A stretch of DNA of 64,000 bases from Moraxellaceae bacterium (GCA_030680295.1 JAUXVU010000023.1:992001-1056000); one strand, 5' to 3'. Counted from the stretch's first letter, positions 50,343 to 62,313 are shown. The notes: a model not told the origin generated them from the letters alone. Made by a program: numbers and translations.

Positions 50343-51212
50343 ATGGCCAGCTTAAAAGAAATTCGTGTAAAGGTTGCCAGCATCAAAAGTACGCAGAAAA
50401 TCACCAAGGCAATGCAATTGGTGGCTGCGTCTAAGATGCGTAAAGCGCAGGAACGTATGGCGTCCGGCAAACCTTATGCGCAGAAAATTCGTCAAGTGGT
50501 ATCGCATGTTGCTGCTGCCACGACCGAGTATAAGCACAGCTATTTGATCGAACGCCCAGTCAAGCGTGTTGGCTATATTGTGGTGTCTTCAGATCGTGGT
50601 TTGTGTGGTGGCTTAAACATTAACTTGTTTAAGGCCGTTGCAGCCAGTGTGCGTGGATTTAAAGAACAGGGTGTTGATGTTGAGTTTTGCTTGATCGGTA
50701 CTAAAGCGACAACGTTCTTCAAGAACTATGGCGGTCAGGTCAGCGCAGCAAAAACACACATCGGTGATCAGCCATCTTTAGAGTCATTGATTGGCAGCAT
50801 CAAAGTGATGTTAGAGCACTTTGAAAGCGGTCAAATTGATCGCCTATATATGGTGTCTAACGAATTTGTGAACACCATGACACAGAAGCCAACACTGCAG
50901 CAGCTGTTGCCGTTAGCTAAAGATGAAAATGATGGCCTGATGGAGCGGGATTCAAACTGGGACTATTTATACGAGCCTGAAGCTAAGCCTTTGCTCGATG
51001 CCCTGTTAGTCCGCTTTATTGAGTCGCAAGTGTATCAGGGCGTGGTTGAAAACATTGCCTGTGAACAAGCAGCGCGAATGGTAGCAATGAAGTCTGCTAC
51101 CGATAACGCTGGTGACCTGATTCGTAGCCTGCAGTTGGTTTATAACAAGCTGCGTCAGGCTGCAATTACCCAAGAAATTTCGGAAATCGTGGGCGGTGCG
51201 GCTGCCGTTTAA
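50343..51212 (+). CDS. atpG: ATP synthase F1 subunit gamma
   Basis: The central rotor shaft of 289 residues. It has the N-terminal [19 protein letters not shown] and [32 protein letters not shown], and the C-terminal [20 protein letters not shown] followed by [20 protein letters not shown]. These two long helices form the coiled shaft. Confidence 0.98.
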   Translation: MASLKEIRVKVASIKSTQKITKAMQLVAASKMRKAQERMASGKPYAQKIRQVVSHVAAATTEYKHSYLIERPVKRVGYIVVSSDRGLCGGLNINLFKAVAASVRGFKEQGVDVEFCLIGTKATTFFKNYGGQVSAAKTHIGDQPSLESLIGSIKVMLEHFESGQIDRLYMVSNEFVNTMTQKPTLQQLLPLAKDENDGLMERDSNWDYLYEPEAKPLLDALLVRFIESQVYQGVVENIACEQAARMVAMKSATDNAGDLIRSLQLVYNKLRQAAITQEISEIVGGAAAV

Positions 51213-51248
51213 GGCATCGCATGACCCGTTTGAATACTGCGAGTTTGA

Positions 51249-52658
<1,410 letters not shown>

Positions 52659-52682
52659 GGGCCTCAGGGCTGGGAGTAGTAA

Positions 52683-53111
52683 ATGGCTAACACAATGAAA
52701 TGCGACATCGTTAGTGCAAAAGAGTCGATTTTTGCCGGAACGGTGACCATGGTCGTTGCGCATGGCTTACAAGGTGACTTGGGTATTTTACCCGGTCACG
52801 CCCCACTGCTGACCCAACTCTCACCGGGCCCAGTCCGTGTATTGTTGGAAAATGGCGAAGAAAACATTTATTACGTTTCTGGCGGTGTGTTGGAAGTTCA
52901 ACCAACCATCGTCACGGTACTGGCTGATACTGCAGTACGTGCAAACGATGTTGATGAAGCCGCAGCAATTGAGGCACGTAACCACGCTGCCGAAACCTTG
53001 GCAAACCAAAAAGGTGAAATGGATACGTCTGCAGCTTTAGCCGCTTTGGCCGAAGCCGCTGCGCAATTACGCACCCTGCAGGCGATGAAAAATCGCGCAG
53101 GCCGTGGTTGA
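52683..53111 (+). CDS. atpC: ATP synthase F1 subunit epsilon
   Basis: A 142-residue subunit with an N-terminal beta sandwich (CDIVSAKESIFAG, QGDLGILPGHAPLLTQL, YYVSGGVLEVQPTIVTVLAD) and a C-terminal helical pair (AAIEARNHAAETLANQ). It inhibits ATP hydrolysis in many bacteria. It closes the operon before a terminator. Confidence 0.97.
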   Translation: MANTMKCDIVSAKESIFAGTVTMVVAHGLQGDLGILPGHAPLLTQLSPGPVRVLLENGEENIYYVSGGVLEVQPTIVTVLADTAVRANDVDEAAAIEARNHAAETLANQKGEMDTSAALAALAEAAAQLRTLQAMKNRAGRG

Positions 53112-53125
53112 TACTCCATGCGTCT

Positions 53126-53154
53126 AAAAAGGGCAGCTTAGGCTGCCTTTTTTT
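53126..53154 (+). terminator. Rho-independent terminator of the atp operon
   Basis: AAAAAGGGCAGC, loop TTAG, GCTGCC followed by seven T. The GGCAGC/GCTGCC stem (53132-53147) is extended by the A and T tracts. Confidence 0.92.
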
Positions 53155-53213
53155 ATGGCTGCAAAAAGTGAATCAGTTAAGATAAACAACTCTAGGAAAA
53201 ATGGATTTAGCAA

Positions 53214-54590
53214 ATGAGTCTTCAGGTAGTAATTTTAGCGGCAGGAAAAGGCACACGGATGCGCTCGGCGCTGCCTAAAGTAATGCAGCCGTTAGCAGGC
53301 AAACCGTTGTTACAGCATGTGATTAGTACAGCCAAAACACTAGGCGCTAATGAACCGATTGTGGTTTATGGCCATGGTGGTGAATTGGTTCAGCAGCATT
53401 TTCAACATGAAACTGTGACGTGGGTATTACAAGCTGAGCAAAAAGGTACAGGCCATGCGGTACAAGTTGCACTGTCATCGCTGCCAACATCAGGTAACAG
53501 CCTAATTTTATATGGTGACGTACCACTGATATCACTGCCTACCCTAAGTCGCTTAGTTAGCAGCGTGTCTACAGATAAAGACTTAGGCCTGTTAACGGTG
53601 AATCTGCCAAACCCAACCGGTTATGGCCGCATTGTGCGTGAAGAAAATCAGGTCGTGGCCATTGTTGAGCAAAAAGATGCAAATGCTGATCAACTCAAGA
53701 TCAATGAAGTGAACACCGGCATTATGTGCGTTCCCAATGTCCTGCTACATGAGTGGTTACCCGCGCTTAAAAATAACAATGCACAAGGCGAGTATTACTT
53801 AACGGACTTGATCGCACTGGCGAATCAAGCTGGGATCACCATTAGTGCGGTACAACCAGACACATTATGGGAAGTAGAAGGTGTCAACGATAAGGTGCAA
53901 TTGGCAGCGCTGGAGCGAGTATGGCAACAAGCCCAAGCTGCAAACCTAATGCGCGCCGGTGTCACGATTCTAGATCCTAATCGAGTCGATATTCGCGGTG
54001 AGTTAAGCCATGGGGCCGATGTCAGTCTTGATGTCGGTGTGATCATCGAAGGCCGAGTTGTACTGGCTGATAATGTCATTGTCAGTGCTGGCTGTGTGTT
54101 GAAAGACTGTGAGATTGGTGCCGGCACGTTGATTAAGCCGTATAGCGTCATCGACTCTGCTGTGATTGGCGCGAATGCTCAGATCGGCCCGTTTGCGCGC
54201 ATTCGTCCTGGTAGCAAATTGGCTGACGAGGTTCATATTGGTAACTTTGTCGAGACCAAGGCGACACAAATGGGCGTGGGTTCAAAAGCGAACCATTTGG
54301 CCTATTTAGGTGATAGCGTGATTGGCCAAGGCGTCAATATTGGTGCAGGCACCATCACCTGTAATTACGACGGTGCCAATAAACACACGACGGTGATTGG
54401 TGATAATGCTTTTATTGGCACGAATAACTCGCTGGTTGCACCAGTGACGATTGGTGCCGGTGCAACAACCGGTGCAGGTTCGACCATAAGTAAAGATGTG
54501 GCGCCCGATACACTAGCGGTGGGCAGGGCTAAACAAGTCGCAATCAGTGGCTGGACACGCCCCAAAAAGACCGTGAAGTCGTCAACATAA
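53214..54590 (+). CDS. glmU: Bifunctional N-acetylglucosamine-1-phosphate uridyltransferase / glucosamine-1-phosphate acetyltransferase
   Basis: Makes UDP-GlcNAc in two steps. The 458-residue protein has the N-terminal pyrophosphorylase domain with [31 protein letters not shown] and LYGDVPLI. The C-terminal left-handed beta helix has hexapeptide repeats around [20 protein letters not shown] and [14 protein letters not shown]. It is followed after 13 bases by glmS, which supplies the substrate of the pathway. Confidence 0.98.
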   Translation: MSLQVVILAAGKGTRMRSALPKVMQPLAGKPLLQHVISTAKTLGANEPIVVYGHGGELVQQHFQHETVTWVLQAEQKGTGHAVQVALSSLPTSGNSLILYGDVPLISLPTLSRLVSSVSTDKDLGLLTVNLPNPTGYGRIVREENQVVAIVEQKDANADQLKINEVNTGIMCVPNVLLHEWLPALKNNNAQGEYYLTDLIALANQAGITISAVQPDTLWEVEGVNDKVQLAALERVWQQAQAANLMRAGVTILDPNRVDIRGELSHGADVSLDVGVIIEGRVVLADNVIVSAGCVLKDCEIGAGTLIKPYSVIDSAVIGANAQIGPFARIRPGSKLADEVHIGNFVETKATQMGVGSKANHLAYLGDSVIGQGVNIGAGTITCNYDGANKHTTVIGDNAFIGTNNSLVAPVTIGAGATTGAGSTISKDVAPDTLAVGRAKQVAISGWTRPKKTVKSST

Positions 54591-54603
54591 TTAGGAGTTA
54601 GCT

Positions 54604-56430
54604 ATGTGTGGAATTGTTGGCGCAATTGGTGAGCGCAGCATTACTGATGTATTAATTGAAGGTCTGAGACGCTTAGAGTATCGCGGCTATGACTCGGCCG
54701 GACTTGCTGTGGTTCACGATGCGGAAATTGTGCGTGAGCGTCAAACCGGCAAGGTCCAAGCCTTGGCCGATGCGGTGCATGCACGCCAAATATTAGGTCA
54801 AGTTGGTATTGCGCATACTCGTTGGGCAACCCATGGTGCGCCTACACAAGATAACGCTCACCCGCATCAGTCCAGTGATGTGGTGGTGGTGCATAACGGC
54901 ATTATTGAAAACTACGAAACCTTACGTGAGCAACTGCAGGCAGAAAGCTTTGTATTTCAGTCGCAGACTGACACCGAAGTGGTGCCGCATTTAATTCAGT
55001 TAGAAATGCGTCAAGGTGGTGAGTACATTGATGCCGTGCGTCGTGCTGTGGCTAAGCTGCATGGTGCATTTGCCTTAGGCATTGTGCGCGCATCAGAACC
55101 GGATCGCATTTTAGCCGTTCGTCAGGGCTCACCGTTGGTGGTGGGTTTGGGCATTGGTGAAAACTTTTTAGCATCAGATCAGTTAGCACTGCTGCCAGTG
55201 ACAAATCGTTTCATCTACTTAGAAGAGGGTGATTTTGTCGAGCTAAAGCGCGAACAAGTCACCATTTGGGATCAGCAAGGAAATCTCGTAGATCGTCCTG
55301 CAACTGAGTTAGATGCCAAACTGCATGCCACCGATAAGGCTGGCTACAAGCACTTTATGTTGAAAGAAATTTATGAACAACCTTTGGCTGTTCAGCGTAC
55401 CTTAAATGGCCGTGTCAGTAATGGCAAAGTGGATGTGGATGCCTTTGGGCCTCGTGCGGCTGAATTATTAGCTAAGGCCAAACACATTCAAATTTTGGCT
55501 TGTGGCACCAGTTATCATGCGGGTTTTGTCGCCAAATATTGGTTTGAAGCCATCGCGGGTATTTCCTGCCATGTTGAAGTGGCGAGTGAGTTTCGTTACC
55601 GCACCACGGTGTTGCCGGCTGATACCTTGTTGGTTACGATCTCACAGTCAGGTGAAACGGCCGATACGCTGGCCGCTTTGCGTGAGGTGAAGTCGCGCGC
55701 TTTAGGTTCGCTGTGTGTCTGTAATGTGCCGACATCAACATTGGTGCGTGAGTCTGACATGGCGTTTATCACCATGGCGGGTCCTGAAATTGGTGTGGCA
55801 TCAACCAAGGCCTTTACTACGCAGCTAGTGGCGTTAATGTTGTTGGTGCTGGCCACCGGCCGTCGTCAGGGCAACTTAAGTGCTGAGCGTGAAGCTGACA
55901 TTATTGATCAGCTGATGTCATTGCCTTCACATTTGGAAGGGGTGTTGGCGCTGGATAAAGCCATTGAGCGTATTGCCTTGGAGTTTGGTGAGAAGCATCA
56001 CACCTTATTCTTGGGCCGTGGTGCGCAGTATCCCGTGGCTATGGAAGGCGCATTAAAGCTTAAAGAAATCTCCTATATTCACGCCGAAGCGTATCCAGCC
56101 GGTGAGCTAAAACATGGCCCTTTGGCGCTAGTCGACAAAGATATGCCGGTGGTGGCGGTTGCACCAAATAATGATCTGATTGATAAGCTGAAATCGAACT
56201 TGCAGGAAGTTCGTGCGCGCGCAGGTGTGTTGTATGTTTTTGCAGATGAATATGCCGATGTTCGTGCTGAGCCGGGCTTAAAAGTCTTTTCAATTCCGCA
56301 TGTTAAAGATGAGGTGGCGCCGATTGTCTACACCATCCCATTACAACTGCTGTCTTATCATGTCGCGATCATTAAGGGCACGGATGTAGACCAGCCTCGT
56401 AACTTAGCGAAGTCAGTTACGGTGGAATAA
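54604..56430 (+). CDS. glmS: Glutamine-fructose-6-phosphate aminotransferase (isomerizing)
   Basis: Makes glucosamine-6-phosphate from fructose-6-phosphate and glutamine, the first step of amino-sugar synthesis. The 608 residues start MCGIVGAIGER, where Cys2 becomes the N-terminal nucleophile of the glutaminase. The isomerase part has two SIS domains with ACGTSYHAGFVAKYW, TISQSGETADTLAAL and SYIHAEAYPAGELKHGPLAL. I saw no glmS ribozyme in the 13-base gap to glmU, as expected outside Firmicutes. Confidence 0.98.
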   Translation: MCGIVGAIGERSITDVLIEGLRRLEYRGYDSAGLAVVHDAEIVRERQTGKVQALADAVHARQILGQVGIAHTRWATHGAPTQDNAHPHQSSDVVVVHNGIIENYETLREQLQAESFVFQSQTDTEVVPHLIQLEMRQGGEYIDAVRRAVAKLHGAFALGIVRASEPDRILAVRQGSPLVVGLGIGENFLASDQLALLPVTNRFIYLEEGDFVELKREQVTIWDQQGNLVDRPATELDAKLHATDKAGYKHFMLKEIYEQPLAVQRTLNGRVSNGKVDVDAFGPRAAELLAKAKHIQILACGTSYHAGFVAKYWFEAIAGISCHVEVASEFRYRTTVLPADTLLVTISQSGETADTLAALREVKSRALGSLCVCNVPTSTLVRESDMAFITMAGPEIGVASTKAFTTQLVALMLLVLATGRRQGNLSAEREADIIDQLMSLPSHLEGVLALDKAIERIALEFGEKHHTLFLGRGAQYPVAMEGALKLKEISYIHAEAYPAGELKHGPLALVDKDMPVVAVAPNNDLIDKLKSNLQEVRARAGVLYVFADEYADVRAEPGLKVFSIPHVKDEVAPIVYTIPLQLLSYHVAIIKGTDVDQPRNLAKSVTVE

Positions 56431-56434
56431 AACT

Positions 56435-57112
56435 ATGTCGGAAGGCAAGCAAGTGCCCCCTTTAACATCTGCTGAGCGGGTCACGATTATCAGCGTGTCG
56501 ATTAGGCTTAGCATTTATACCGCTATGATTACTGCTTTTGCCTTGTCGTTAAAGGCCATCATTATTCATGAGGGGCTTGATGCTTTTTATGAAGGCCATT
56601 GGGTAGAAAATCTGCAAATGTTGCTGCTGGCATTAACCGCTGTGTTTTATGCAGCAGTTGCTAACTTAAGCGCTAAAGATCATGGCGTGTTAGCAAAGGT
56701 AATGGCGCTTTTAGCTGCGTTTGCAGTAATACGAGAAGGTGATGCCTTTTGGGATCGTGTCATGCCAGCAGTCGGTTGGGAGCTATTTGGCACACTGATT
56801 TTCCTTGGCATAGTTTATGTGGTTGTTCAGGGGCGTCAGCACTTCCCTAAACAAGTGGCCACCTTTATGGGGATGCGGGGAATGACACTAGCTTGGGCGG
56901 GCTTTATGGTCGCTATTCCATTAGCGCAAATTGTGGCACATGGCCCATTATTCCAGTTAATCATGGGTGCCGAATATATGAATACGTTTAAGCGCATGAT
57001 TGAAGAAACACTGGAGCTAGTGGGCTATATGATGATTTTCTTTTCTAGTGTGGAACACTTCTATCAAACTGGTTGCTGGCAGCGTGTTACGGGTCAGAAC
57101 AGATCTTCATAA
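56435..57112 (+). CDS. Six-helix membrane protein of unknown function
   Basis: I cannot name this 225-residue protein. After a short polar N-terminus it has about six hydrophobic segments: 29-47, 60-79, 86-98, 114-131, 147-164 and 193-206. Charged or polar residues between and within helices include AVIREGDAFWDRVM and RMIEETLELVGYMMIFFSS, where acidic residues near membrane edges resemble those of small stress or electron transfer membrane proteins. It follows glmS by four bases, so is co-transcribed, and its stop overlaps the convergent GGDEF-EAL gene by six bases. Confidence 0.65.
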   Translation: MSEGKQVPPLTSAERVTIISVSIRLSIYTAMITAFALSLKAIIIHEGLDAFYEGHWVENLQMLLLALTAVFYAAVANLSAKDHGVLAKVMALLAAFAVIREGDAFWDRVMPAVGWELFGTLIFLGIVYVVVQGRQHFPKQVATFMGMRGMTLAWAGFMVAIPLAQIVAHGPLFQLIMGAEYMNTFKRMIEETLELVGYMMIFFSSVEHFYQTGCWQRVTGQNRSS

Positions 57113-59626
57113 ATCTTTCTGCTGCAGCAAAAGCTCGGTCATTGCCTCGGCTGTGATCGGGCGGCTGATGTAGTAACCCTGCACATAGTCACAGCGCTCA
57201 CGAATCAAGAAGTCTAAATGACAAGCCGTTTCAATTCCCTCGGCCGTTACCGTCATGCCCAACTGATGCGCCATGGTAATAATGGCACGCACAATAGCGC
57301 CGTCTTCTTCACTTTTGCCTAGGTCTTTGACAAAGGTCTGATCAATTTTCAGCGTGTCTAACGGGAAGCGGCGCAGGTAGCTTAGTGATGAATAACCAGT
57401 ACCAAAGTCATCCAGTGCAATCAACATACCGCGTGCTCGCGCCTCGCTCAAAATCTTAATTGCTAGATCGGGGTCGTCCATTAAAGAGGATTCGGTCAGC
57501 TCCAGCTCTAATTGATTGGCAGGAAGGCCTGAGGTTTCTAGCGCTTCTTTTAGGGTATGTAGCAAGTTGCCTTTGCGTAACTGCTGCGGAGGAATGTTCA
57601 CCGCCACGGTGAGTGCGCCTAGGCCTTGATCTGCCCAAGCCTTCACTTGGCGGGTCGCTTGCTGTAGCACACGTTCGGTAATGACCGCAATTAGACCGGT
57701 TTCTTCTGCTAAAGGAATAAAGCGCCCTGGTTGCAATAGTCCTAACGTGGGGTGCTGCCAACGAACTAGTGCCTCCATGCCAACAATACGCTTACTGGAA
57801 AGCGCTACTTTCGGTTGGTAATGAACAATAAACTCATCACGGAAAATGGCTTTCCGCAGGCTGTTTTCCAGATTGAGTTGCTCCACCGTGGCGCTGCGCA
57901 TATCCGAGTTATAGAAGCGATATTGGTTGCCACCTAAGCGTTTGGCTTGCTGCATGGCCAAGTCGGCATGGTTGATCAAGATAACCAATTCACGTCCATG
58001 ATCCGGGAACACACTAACACCTAATGAGGCACCTAAAAGCAGCTCATGATCGCCTGTTTTAAAGGGCATGCGTAGGGTGCCAATAATCTCTTCGCAAATA
58101 CGATCAAGGTCGGTGATGTCTCGAAGCTCAGTGTAGATAATGGCGAATTCATCACCGCTTAAGCGAGCAATGGTGTCGAACTCGGTACCAATCTCAGTGA
58201 GACGACGACCAGTTTCTCGCAGAATGGAATCGCCAACTTCAAAGCCTAAGGTTTCGTTGATTTGGCGGAAGCGATCAAGGTTCAAATAAATAATACCCAG
58301 TTCTTTATTTGCTTCGCGTGCGGCAGTAATGGCGGCGTGTAAGCGATTACGGAACTGACGACGATTGGCGAGCTGTGTTAAGCGGTCATAGTTTGCTAGG
58401 TAGTCAAGTTTGCGCTGCGCTTCCATGGCTTTATGTTCAGCTGATATATCACGACGAATACCCAGAATACGAAGGGGTTTGCCATTGGCCTGCCAAGCAA
58501 CCACACGACCCTTGTCTTCCACCCATACCCATTGCCCGTTTTGGTGTTTAACCCGGTAACGCGACTCATAAGTGGGTGTGATTCGCCGCAAGTGACTAAT
58601 CATGTCGTTAGTCACTTGACGATAATCTTCAGGGTGGATTAAGCGCCTTGCTTCAGCGCGAACACTGCGGGTGGCTAGACCCTCACAGCCTAAAATGGGC
58701 ATGAGGTTGGTGTGGTTTAAGGTGCCATCTTTTAAGTTCCAGTCCCAGAGGGCAGTGCCAGAGGCCTCAATCGCAAGGGTTAAGCTTTCTTGGCTTTCTT
58801 GTAGCGCAAGCGTGCGCTGACGAACACGTGACTCCAGTTCATCGTTAAGTTGCTGCAACTTGGTTTCGGCCAAGGTTCGTGTTCTGACCTCACCGGTTAA
58901 GCGATTATTCATGGCCAGTGAGCGTGACTGGGCTTGGCGTAGGAAGTTAATGAGGTGCTCATTATTGAAGCGCAACTCAAGCGCGCCCAACACCATGCGA
59001 TTTAAGTAACGCGCGCTGATGATAAGGAAAATCCACCAGAACACACCGATCACAAAAACCAAGTAAGAAGTACTTGTGGGGTGTAGCAACAAATAGATTA
59101 GCGAGGGTAAGTAGATTGCCGTGGTAAACAACAAAAATGAACGAAAGTGCCCAACATAGGCGGATAGCGCGGAAATACCCTGTGCACCAATCATGGCGGA
59201 TAAAAGTGCCTGGCGACTAGTAACTTCGGCTAAGAGTTCACCACTGGGGAAGATGCGTGGGTTAAGTACGATGCCGGCAGAAGACCAAAAAAGGCCAGTA
59301 ATAAATGCCGTTAACATCAGTGCGCCACTAATAAGCCTTAGGCTGGGGCGGCGCAACATGCTCAACCACCACACCACGACTAAGCGAATCAGTAAAAATA
59401 CAGAAAACGTAATAGCCCAAATAGCAATATTGCGGTTACTGGCAAACGGCCAGTCCCATAGCAGCCATGTGGTCACAAGCACACAAAGAAACGTAATGAC
59501 AATAAAACGAGGCAGCTGATTTTGGACCTGCTCCAGCCTTGCGATATCTAGTGCCTCGGCAGTAACGCCGGGGGTCGCCGTAAAGGACGCGCTCGTGCTG
59601 GAACCAATGCTGGTGTTTGTGCTCAT
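57107..59626 (-). CDS. Membrane-bound PAS-GGDEF-EAL protein (cyclic di-GMP turnover)
   Basis: An 839-residue sensor. An N-terminal membrane region (about 39-215, six or so helices) is followed by a coiled coil (about 225-280). Next comes a PAS domain (about 282-395, with YRVKHQNGQWVWVEDKGRV) and then GGDEF (about 405-575). The signature there is SGDEF (490-494), and the metal site LNLDRF is kept. The EAL domain (about 590-835) has MEALVRWQHP (E618), LDDFGTGYSSLSYL and LKIDQTFVKDL, so the phosphodiesterase looks intact. It may make or break down cyclic di-GMP; the direction cannot be told from sequence. It is transcribed away from uvrD. Confidence 0.9.
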   Translation of the reverse strand: MSTNTSIGSSTSASFTATPGVTAEALDIARLEQVQNQLPRFIVITFLCVLVTTWLLWDWPFASNRNIAIWAITFSVFLLIRLVVVWWLSMLRRPSLRLISGALMLTAFITGLFWSSAGIVLNPRIFPSGELLAEVTSRQALLSAMIGAQGISALSAYVGHFRSFLLFTTAIYLPSLIYLLLHPTSTSYLVFVIGVFWWIFLIISARYLNRMVLGALELRFNNEHLINFLRQAQSRSLAMNNRLTGEVRTRTLAETKLQQLNDELESRVRQRTLALQESQESLTLAIEASGTALWDWNLKDGTLNHTNLMPILGCEGLATRSVRAEARRLIHPEDYRQVTNDMISHLRRITPTYESRYRVKHQNGQWVWVEDKGRVVAWQANGKPLRILGIRRDISAEHKAMEAQRKLDYLANYDRLTQLANRRQFRNRLHAAITAAREANKELGIIYLNLDRFRQINETLGFEVGDSILRETGRRLTEIGTEFDTIARLSGDEFAIIYTELRDITDLDRICEEIIGTLRMPFKTGDHELLLGASLGVSVFPDHGRELVILINHADLAMQQAKRLGGNQYRFYNSDMRSATVEQLNLENSLRKAIFRDEFIVHYQPKVALSSKRIVGMEALVRWQHPTLGLLQPGRFIPLAEETGLIAVITERVLQQATRQVKAWADQGLGALTVAVNIPPQQLRKGNLLHTLKEALETSGLPANQLELELTESSLMDDPDLAIKILSEARARGMLIALDDFGTGYSSLSYLRRFPLDTLKIDQTFVKDLGKSEEDGAIVRAIITMAHQLGMTVTAEGIETACHLDFLIRERCDYVQGYYISRPITAEAMTELLLQQKDL

Positions 59627-59711
59627 GAGTTCTACCTGTGCTTAGGTGAATACCTTAACATTTGCGCATCAACAGGAAAACGAATGCCGATGGCTGGTCT
59701 ACAATAAGCGA

Positions 59712-61919
59712 ATGAATGAATCTGATCTTTTAGCAGGCTTAAACCCTGCACAACGCGATGCCGTAACCTGTGACGCGCAACATTTATTAGTGCTGGCCGG
59801 TGCCGGTTCGGGTAAGACCCGAGTCTTAACCTCGCGCATTAGTTATTTTTGCCAAAACTTTGGCATGTCGCCATTCGCTGTTTTAGCGGTGACATTTACT
59901 AATAAGGCTGCGCATGAAATGCGCCACCGTCTTGAGCAACAACTGGGTATTGCCACGCAGCCGCTGTGGATCGGTACCTTTCATGGTTTGGCGCATCGCT
60001 TCTTGCGCCAGCATTATAAAGAAGCTGGCCTGCCGCAAACATTCCAAATATTAGATAGTGATGACCAAAACCGCGTCATCAAACGGGTACTAAAAGACCT
60101 GCAATTAGACGAAGAAAAATGGCCGGCCCGGCAGGCGTCGAGTTTTATTAACGGTCATAAAGAAGAGGGCCGTCGCTCGCACCACATCCAGCCCAATGGC
60201 GATTTATTTACCACCACCATGCTGCGTATTTATCAGGCCTATGAAGTGTTGTGCCAGCGCAGCGGCCTTATTGATTTCGCCGAGATTTTATTGCGTAGCC
60301 ATGAGCTGTGGTTAAAACACCCTGAGCTACTGAAGCACTATCAAGCGCGTTTCCGCATGATTTTGGTTGATGAGTTTCAAGACACCAACCGCATTCAATA
60401 TGCCTGGTTACGACTGCTGGCGGGTGAAAATGGCATGCTCACTGCCGTGGGTGATGACGACCAAAGTATTTATGGCTGGCGCGGCGCCTGTATTGAAAAC
60501 ATCCGCACCTTTCAGCGCGACTATGCTGATGCGGAGCTCATTCGCTTAGAGCAAAACTATCGGTCGACCTCGGTGATTTTGCAGGCAGCCAATGCGGTGA
60601 TTGCTAATAACGGTGATCGCTTGGGCAAAAATCTGTGGACCGATCGTGTCGAAGGTCAGCCGATTTCAGTGTATGCCGGTTACAACGATTTAGATGAAGC
60701 GCACTTCATCGCCCGTATGTTAGATGAGCGTTTCCGTGCCGGCACAGCACGGCGTGATATGGCGATTTTGTATCGCTCCAACGCGCAGTCTCGGGTGTTG
60801 GAAGAGGCCTTGCTGCGCGCGCAAATTCCCTACCGTATTTATGGCGGCCTGCGCTTTTTTGAACGTGCTGAAATTAAAAATGCCGTCGCTTATTTACGTT
60901 TGATGCAGCAGCGTCACGACGACACCGCCTTTGAGCGTATTGTGAATGTGCCAACACGGGGCATAGGCGATAAGAGTGTCGACACATTAAGGCAGTTGGC
61001 GCGCGAGGGTCAGATCAGCCTCTGGATGGCGGCGCAGCAGGTAGTGCGTGAACGCCTATTGCCTTCGTTAGCCGTTGGCAAAATCCTATTTTTCTTAGAG
61101 CTTATTGATCGTTTGGATGCTGATACGCGTGATGCACCACTGGGTGACTTGGTATCAGCAGTGATTGAACAAAGCGGGCTGATTACTCATCACGAAAAAG
61201 AGAAAGGTGAAAAAGGTCAGGCGCGAGTAGAAAACTTACGCGAATTGGTGACTGCTGCACGTGAGTTTGATGTCGAAGACACGGAAGCACCATCGGTGCT
61301 GGCAGCGTTCTTGGATCATGCGGCGCTTGAGGCGGGTGAACAGCAAGCGGGAGAGTTTGAGGATGCGGTGCAGCTGATGACCTTGCATGCCGCCAAGGGT
61401 TTGGAATTCCCGATTGTGTTTTTAGCCGGTTGTGAAGAAGGCCTATTCCCTCATGAAATGGCGTTGCAGGAAAACAACCTAGAGGAAGAACGTCGCTTAT
61501 GTTATGTCGGTATTACCCGAGCCATGCGTGAGCTATTTATTACCTATGCCGAAGTGCGCAGGCTTTATGGTAATGAGGCCTATCATGTGCCGTCACGTTT
61601 CCTGAAGGAAATTCCAGAGGCCTTGTTGGTGCCGGTTCGTCAGCAAAGTGCACCAACCTACGGTGGCTTTAAGAGTGGCAGCCAACAAAAATCATCAGCC
61701 AGTAACTTGGGCAACGATTTGCGTCAGACCACATTAGGTGGTGATGACACGGGCGAAGGCGCGTGGCGTTTGGGTGAGGGCGTAGTGCACTCACGTTTTG
61801 GCGATGGGGTGATTTTGGCCTTTGAAGGCAATGGCCCCAATGCCCGTATTCAAGTGAACTTTAAGGGCATAGGCAGCAAGTGGCTAGTGGCGCAATATGC
61901 CAGACTGACCCGAGCTTAG
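59712..61919 (+). CDS. uvrD: DNA helicase II (UvrD)
   Basis: A superfamily 1 helicase for nucleotide excision and mismatch repair. From the ATG at 59712 it has 735 residues. It begins LLAGLNPAQRDAV with Walker A LAGAGSGKTR (about 28-37), then AVTFTNKAAHEMR, LVDEFQDTNRIQYAWL, GDDDQSIYGWRGA and the later VQLMTLHAAKGLEFP and ERRLCYVGITRAMREL. The C-terminal Tudor-like tail VHSRFGDGVILAFEGNG is UvrD rather than Rep. The frame is open to 59646, but the shorter start matches the family. Confidence 0.93.
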   Translation: MNESDLLAGLNPAQRDAVTCDAQHLLVLAGAGSGKTRVLTSRISYFCQNFGMSPFAVLAVTFTNKAAHEMRHRLEQQLGIATQPLWIGTFHGLAHRFLRQHYKEAGLPQTFQILDSDDQNRVIKRVLKDLQLDEEKWPARQASSFINGHKEEGRRSHHIQPNGDLFTTTMLRIYQAYEVLCQRSGLIDFAEILLRSHELWLKHPELLKHYQARFRMILVDEFQDTNRIQYAWLRLLAGENGMLTAVGDDDQSIYGWRGACIENIRTFQRDYADAELIRLEQNYRSTSVILQAANAVIANNGDRLGKNLWTDRVEGQPISVYAGYNDLDEAHFIARMLDERFRAGTARRDMAILYRSNAQSRVLEEALLRAQIPYRIYGGLRFFERAEIKNAVAYLRLMQQRHDDTAFERIVNVPTRGIGDKSVDTLRQLAREGQISLWMAAQQVVRERLLPSLAVGKILFFLELIDRLDADTRDAPLGDLVSAVIEQSGLITHHEKEKGEKGQARVENLRELVTAAREFDVEDTEAPSVLAAFLDHAALEAGEQQAGEFEDAVQLMTLHAAKGLEFPIVFLAGCEEGLFPHEMALQENNLEEERRLCYVGITRAMRELFITYAEVRRLYGNEAYHVPSRFLKEIPEALLVPVRQQSAPTYGGFKSGSQQKSSASNLGNDLRQTTLGGDDTGEGAWRLGEGVVHSRFGDGVILAFEGNGPNARIQVNFKGIGSKWLVAQYARLTRA

Positions 61920-61923
61920 AGAC

Positions 61924-62313
61924 TTAGGGAAGTGGTCGTGTACGGCCTTCGTTGGTAATGGCGACAAAGGTAAAAAGCCCTTCGCCGAGTTTGCGTGGGG
62001 CATTTTGCGGGTCGCTCATTTCCCAGGCCTCAACCGTGACCTTCATGGATGAGCGGCCGACTTCGAGGATGTCGGCATAAACCGCAACAACATCACCAAT
62101 CGCTACTGGACGAAGAAAAACTACGTCATTAATTGCAACAGTGGCAACACGACCTTGTGCTCGTTTATTGGCGGCCATATCACCTGCGATATCCATTTGA
62201 CCGACTAACCAGCCGCCAAAAATATCACCTGCGCCATTGGCGTCACGAGGTAAAACCACTGACTGTAAACGCAGTGTGCCGCGTGGCCGCGGCGTGTCGT
62301 TGCTACTTTCCAT
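61924..62313 (-). CDS. Acyl-CoA thioesterase of the YciA/hot-dog type
   Basis: A 129-residue hot-dog fold thioesterase. The catalytic region is DANGAGDIFGGWLVGQMD, including the family aspartate and the GGWL turn, with AINDVVFLRPVAIGDVV next. It releases CoA from acyl-CoA, probably medium chains. It converges on uvrD with four bases between stops and diverges from pstS. Confidence 0.9.
   Translation of the reverse strand: MESSNDTPRPRGTLRLQSVVLPRDANGAGDIFGGWLVGQMDIAGDMAANKRAQGRVATVAINDVVFLRPVAIGDVVAVYADILEVGRSSMKVTVEAWEMSDPQNAPRKLGEGLFTFVAITNEGRTRPLP

Noticed and set aside
54591-54603. glmS ribozyme
   Set aside because: The gap to glmU is 13 bases, too short for the ribozyme, and the organism is not a Firmicute.
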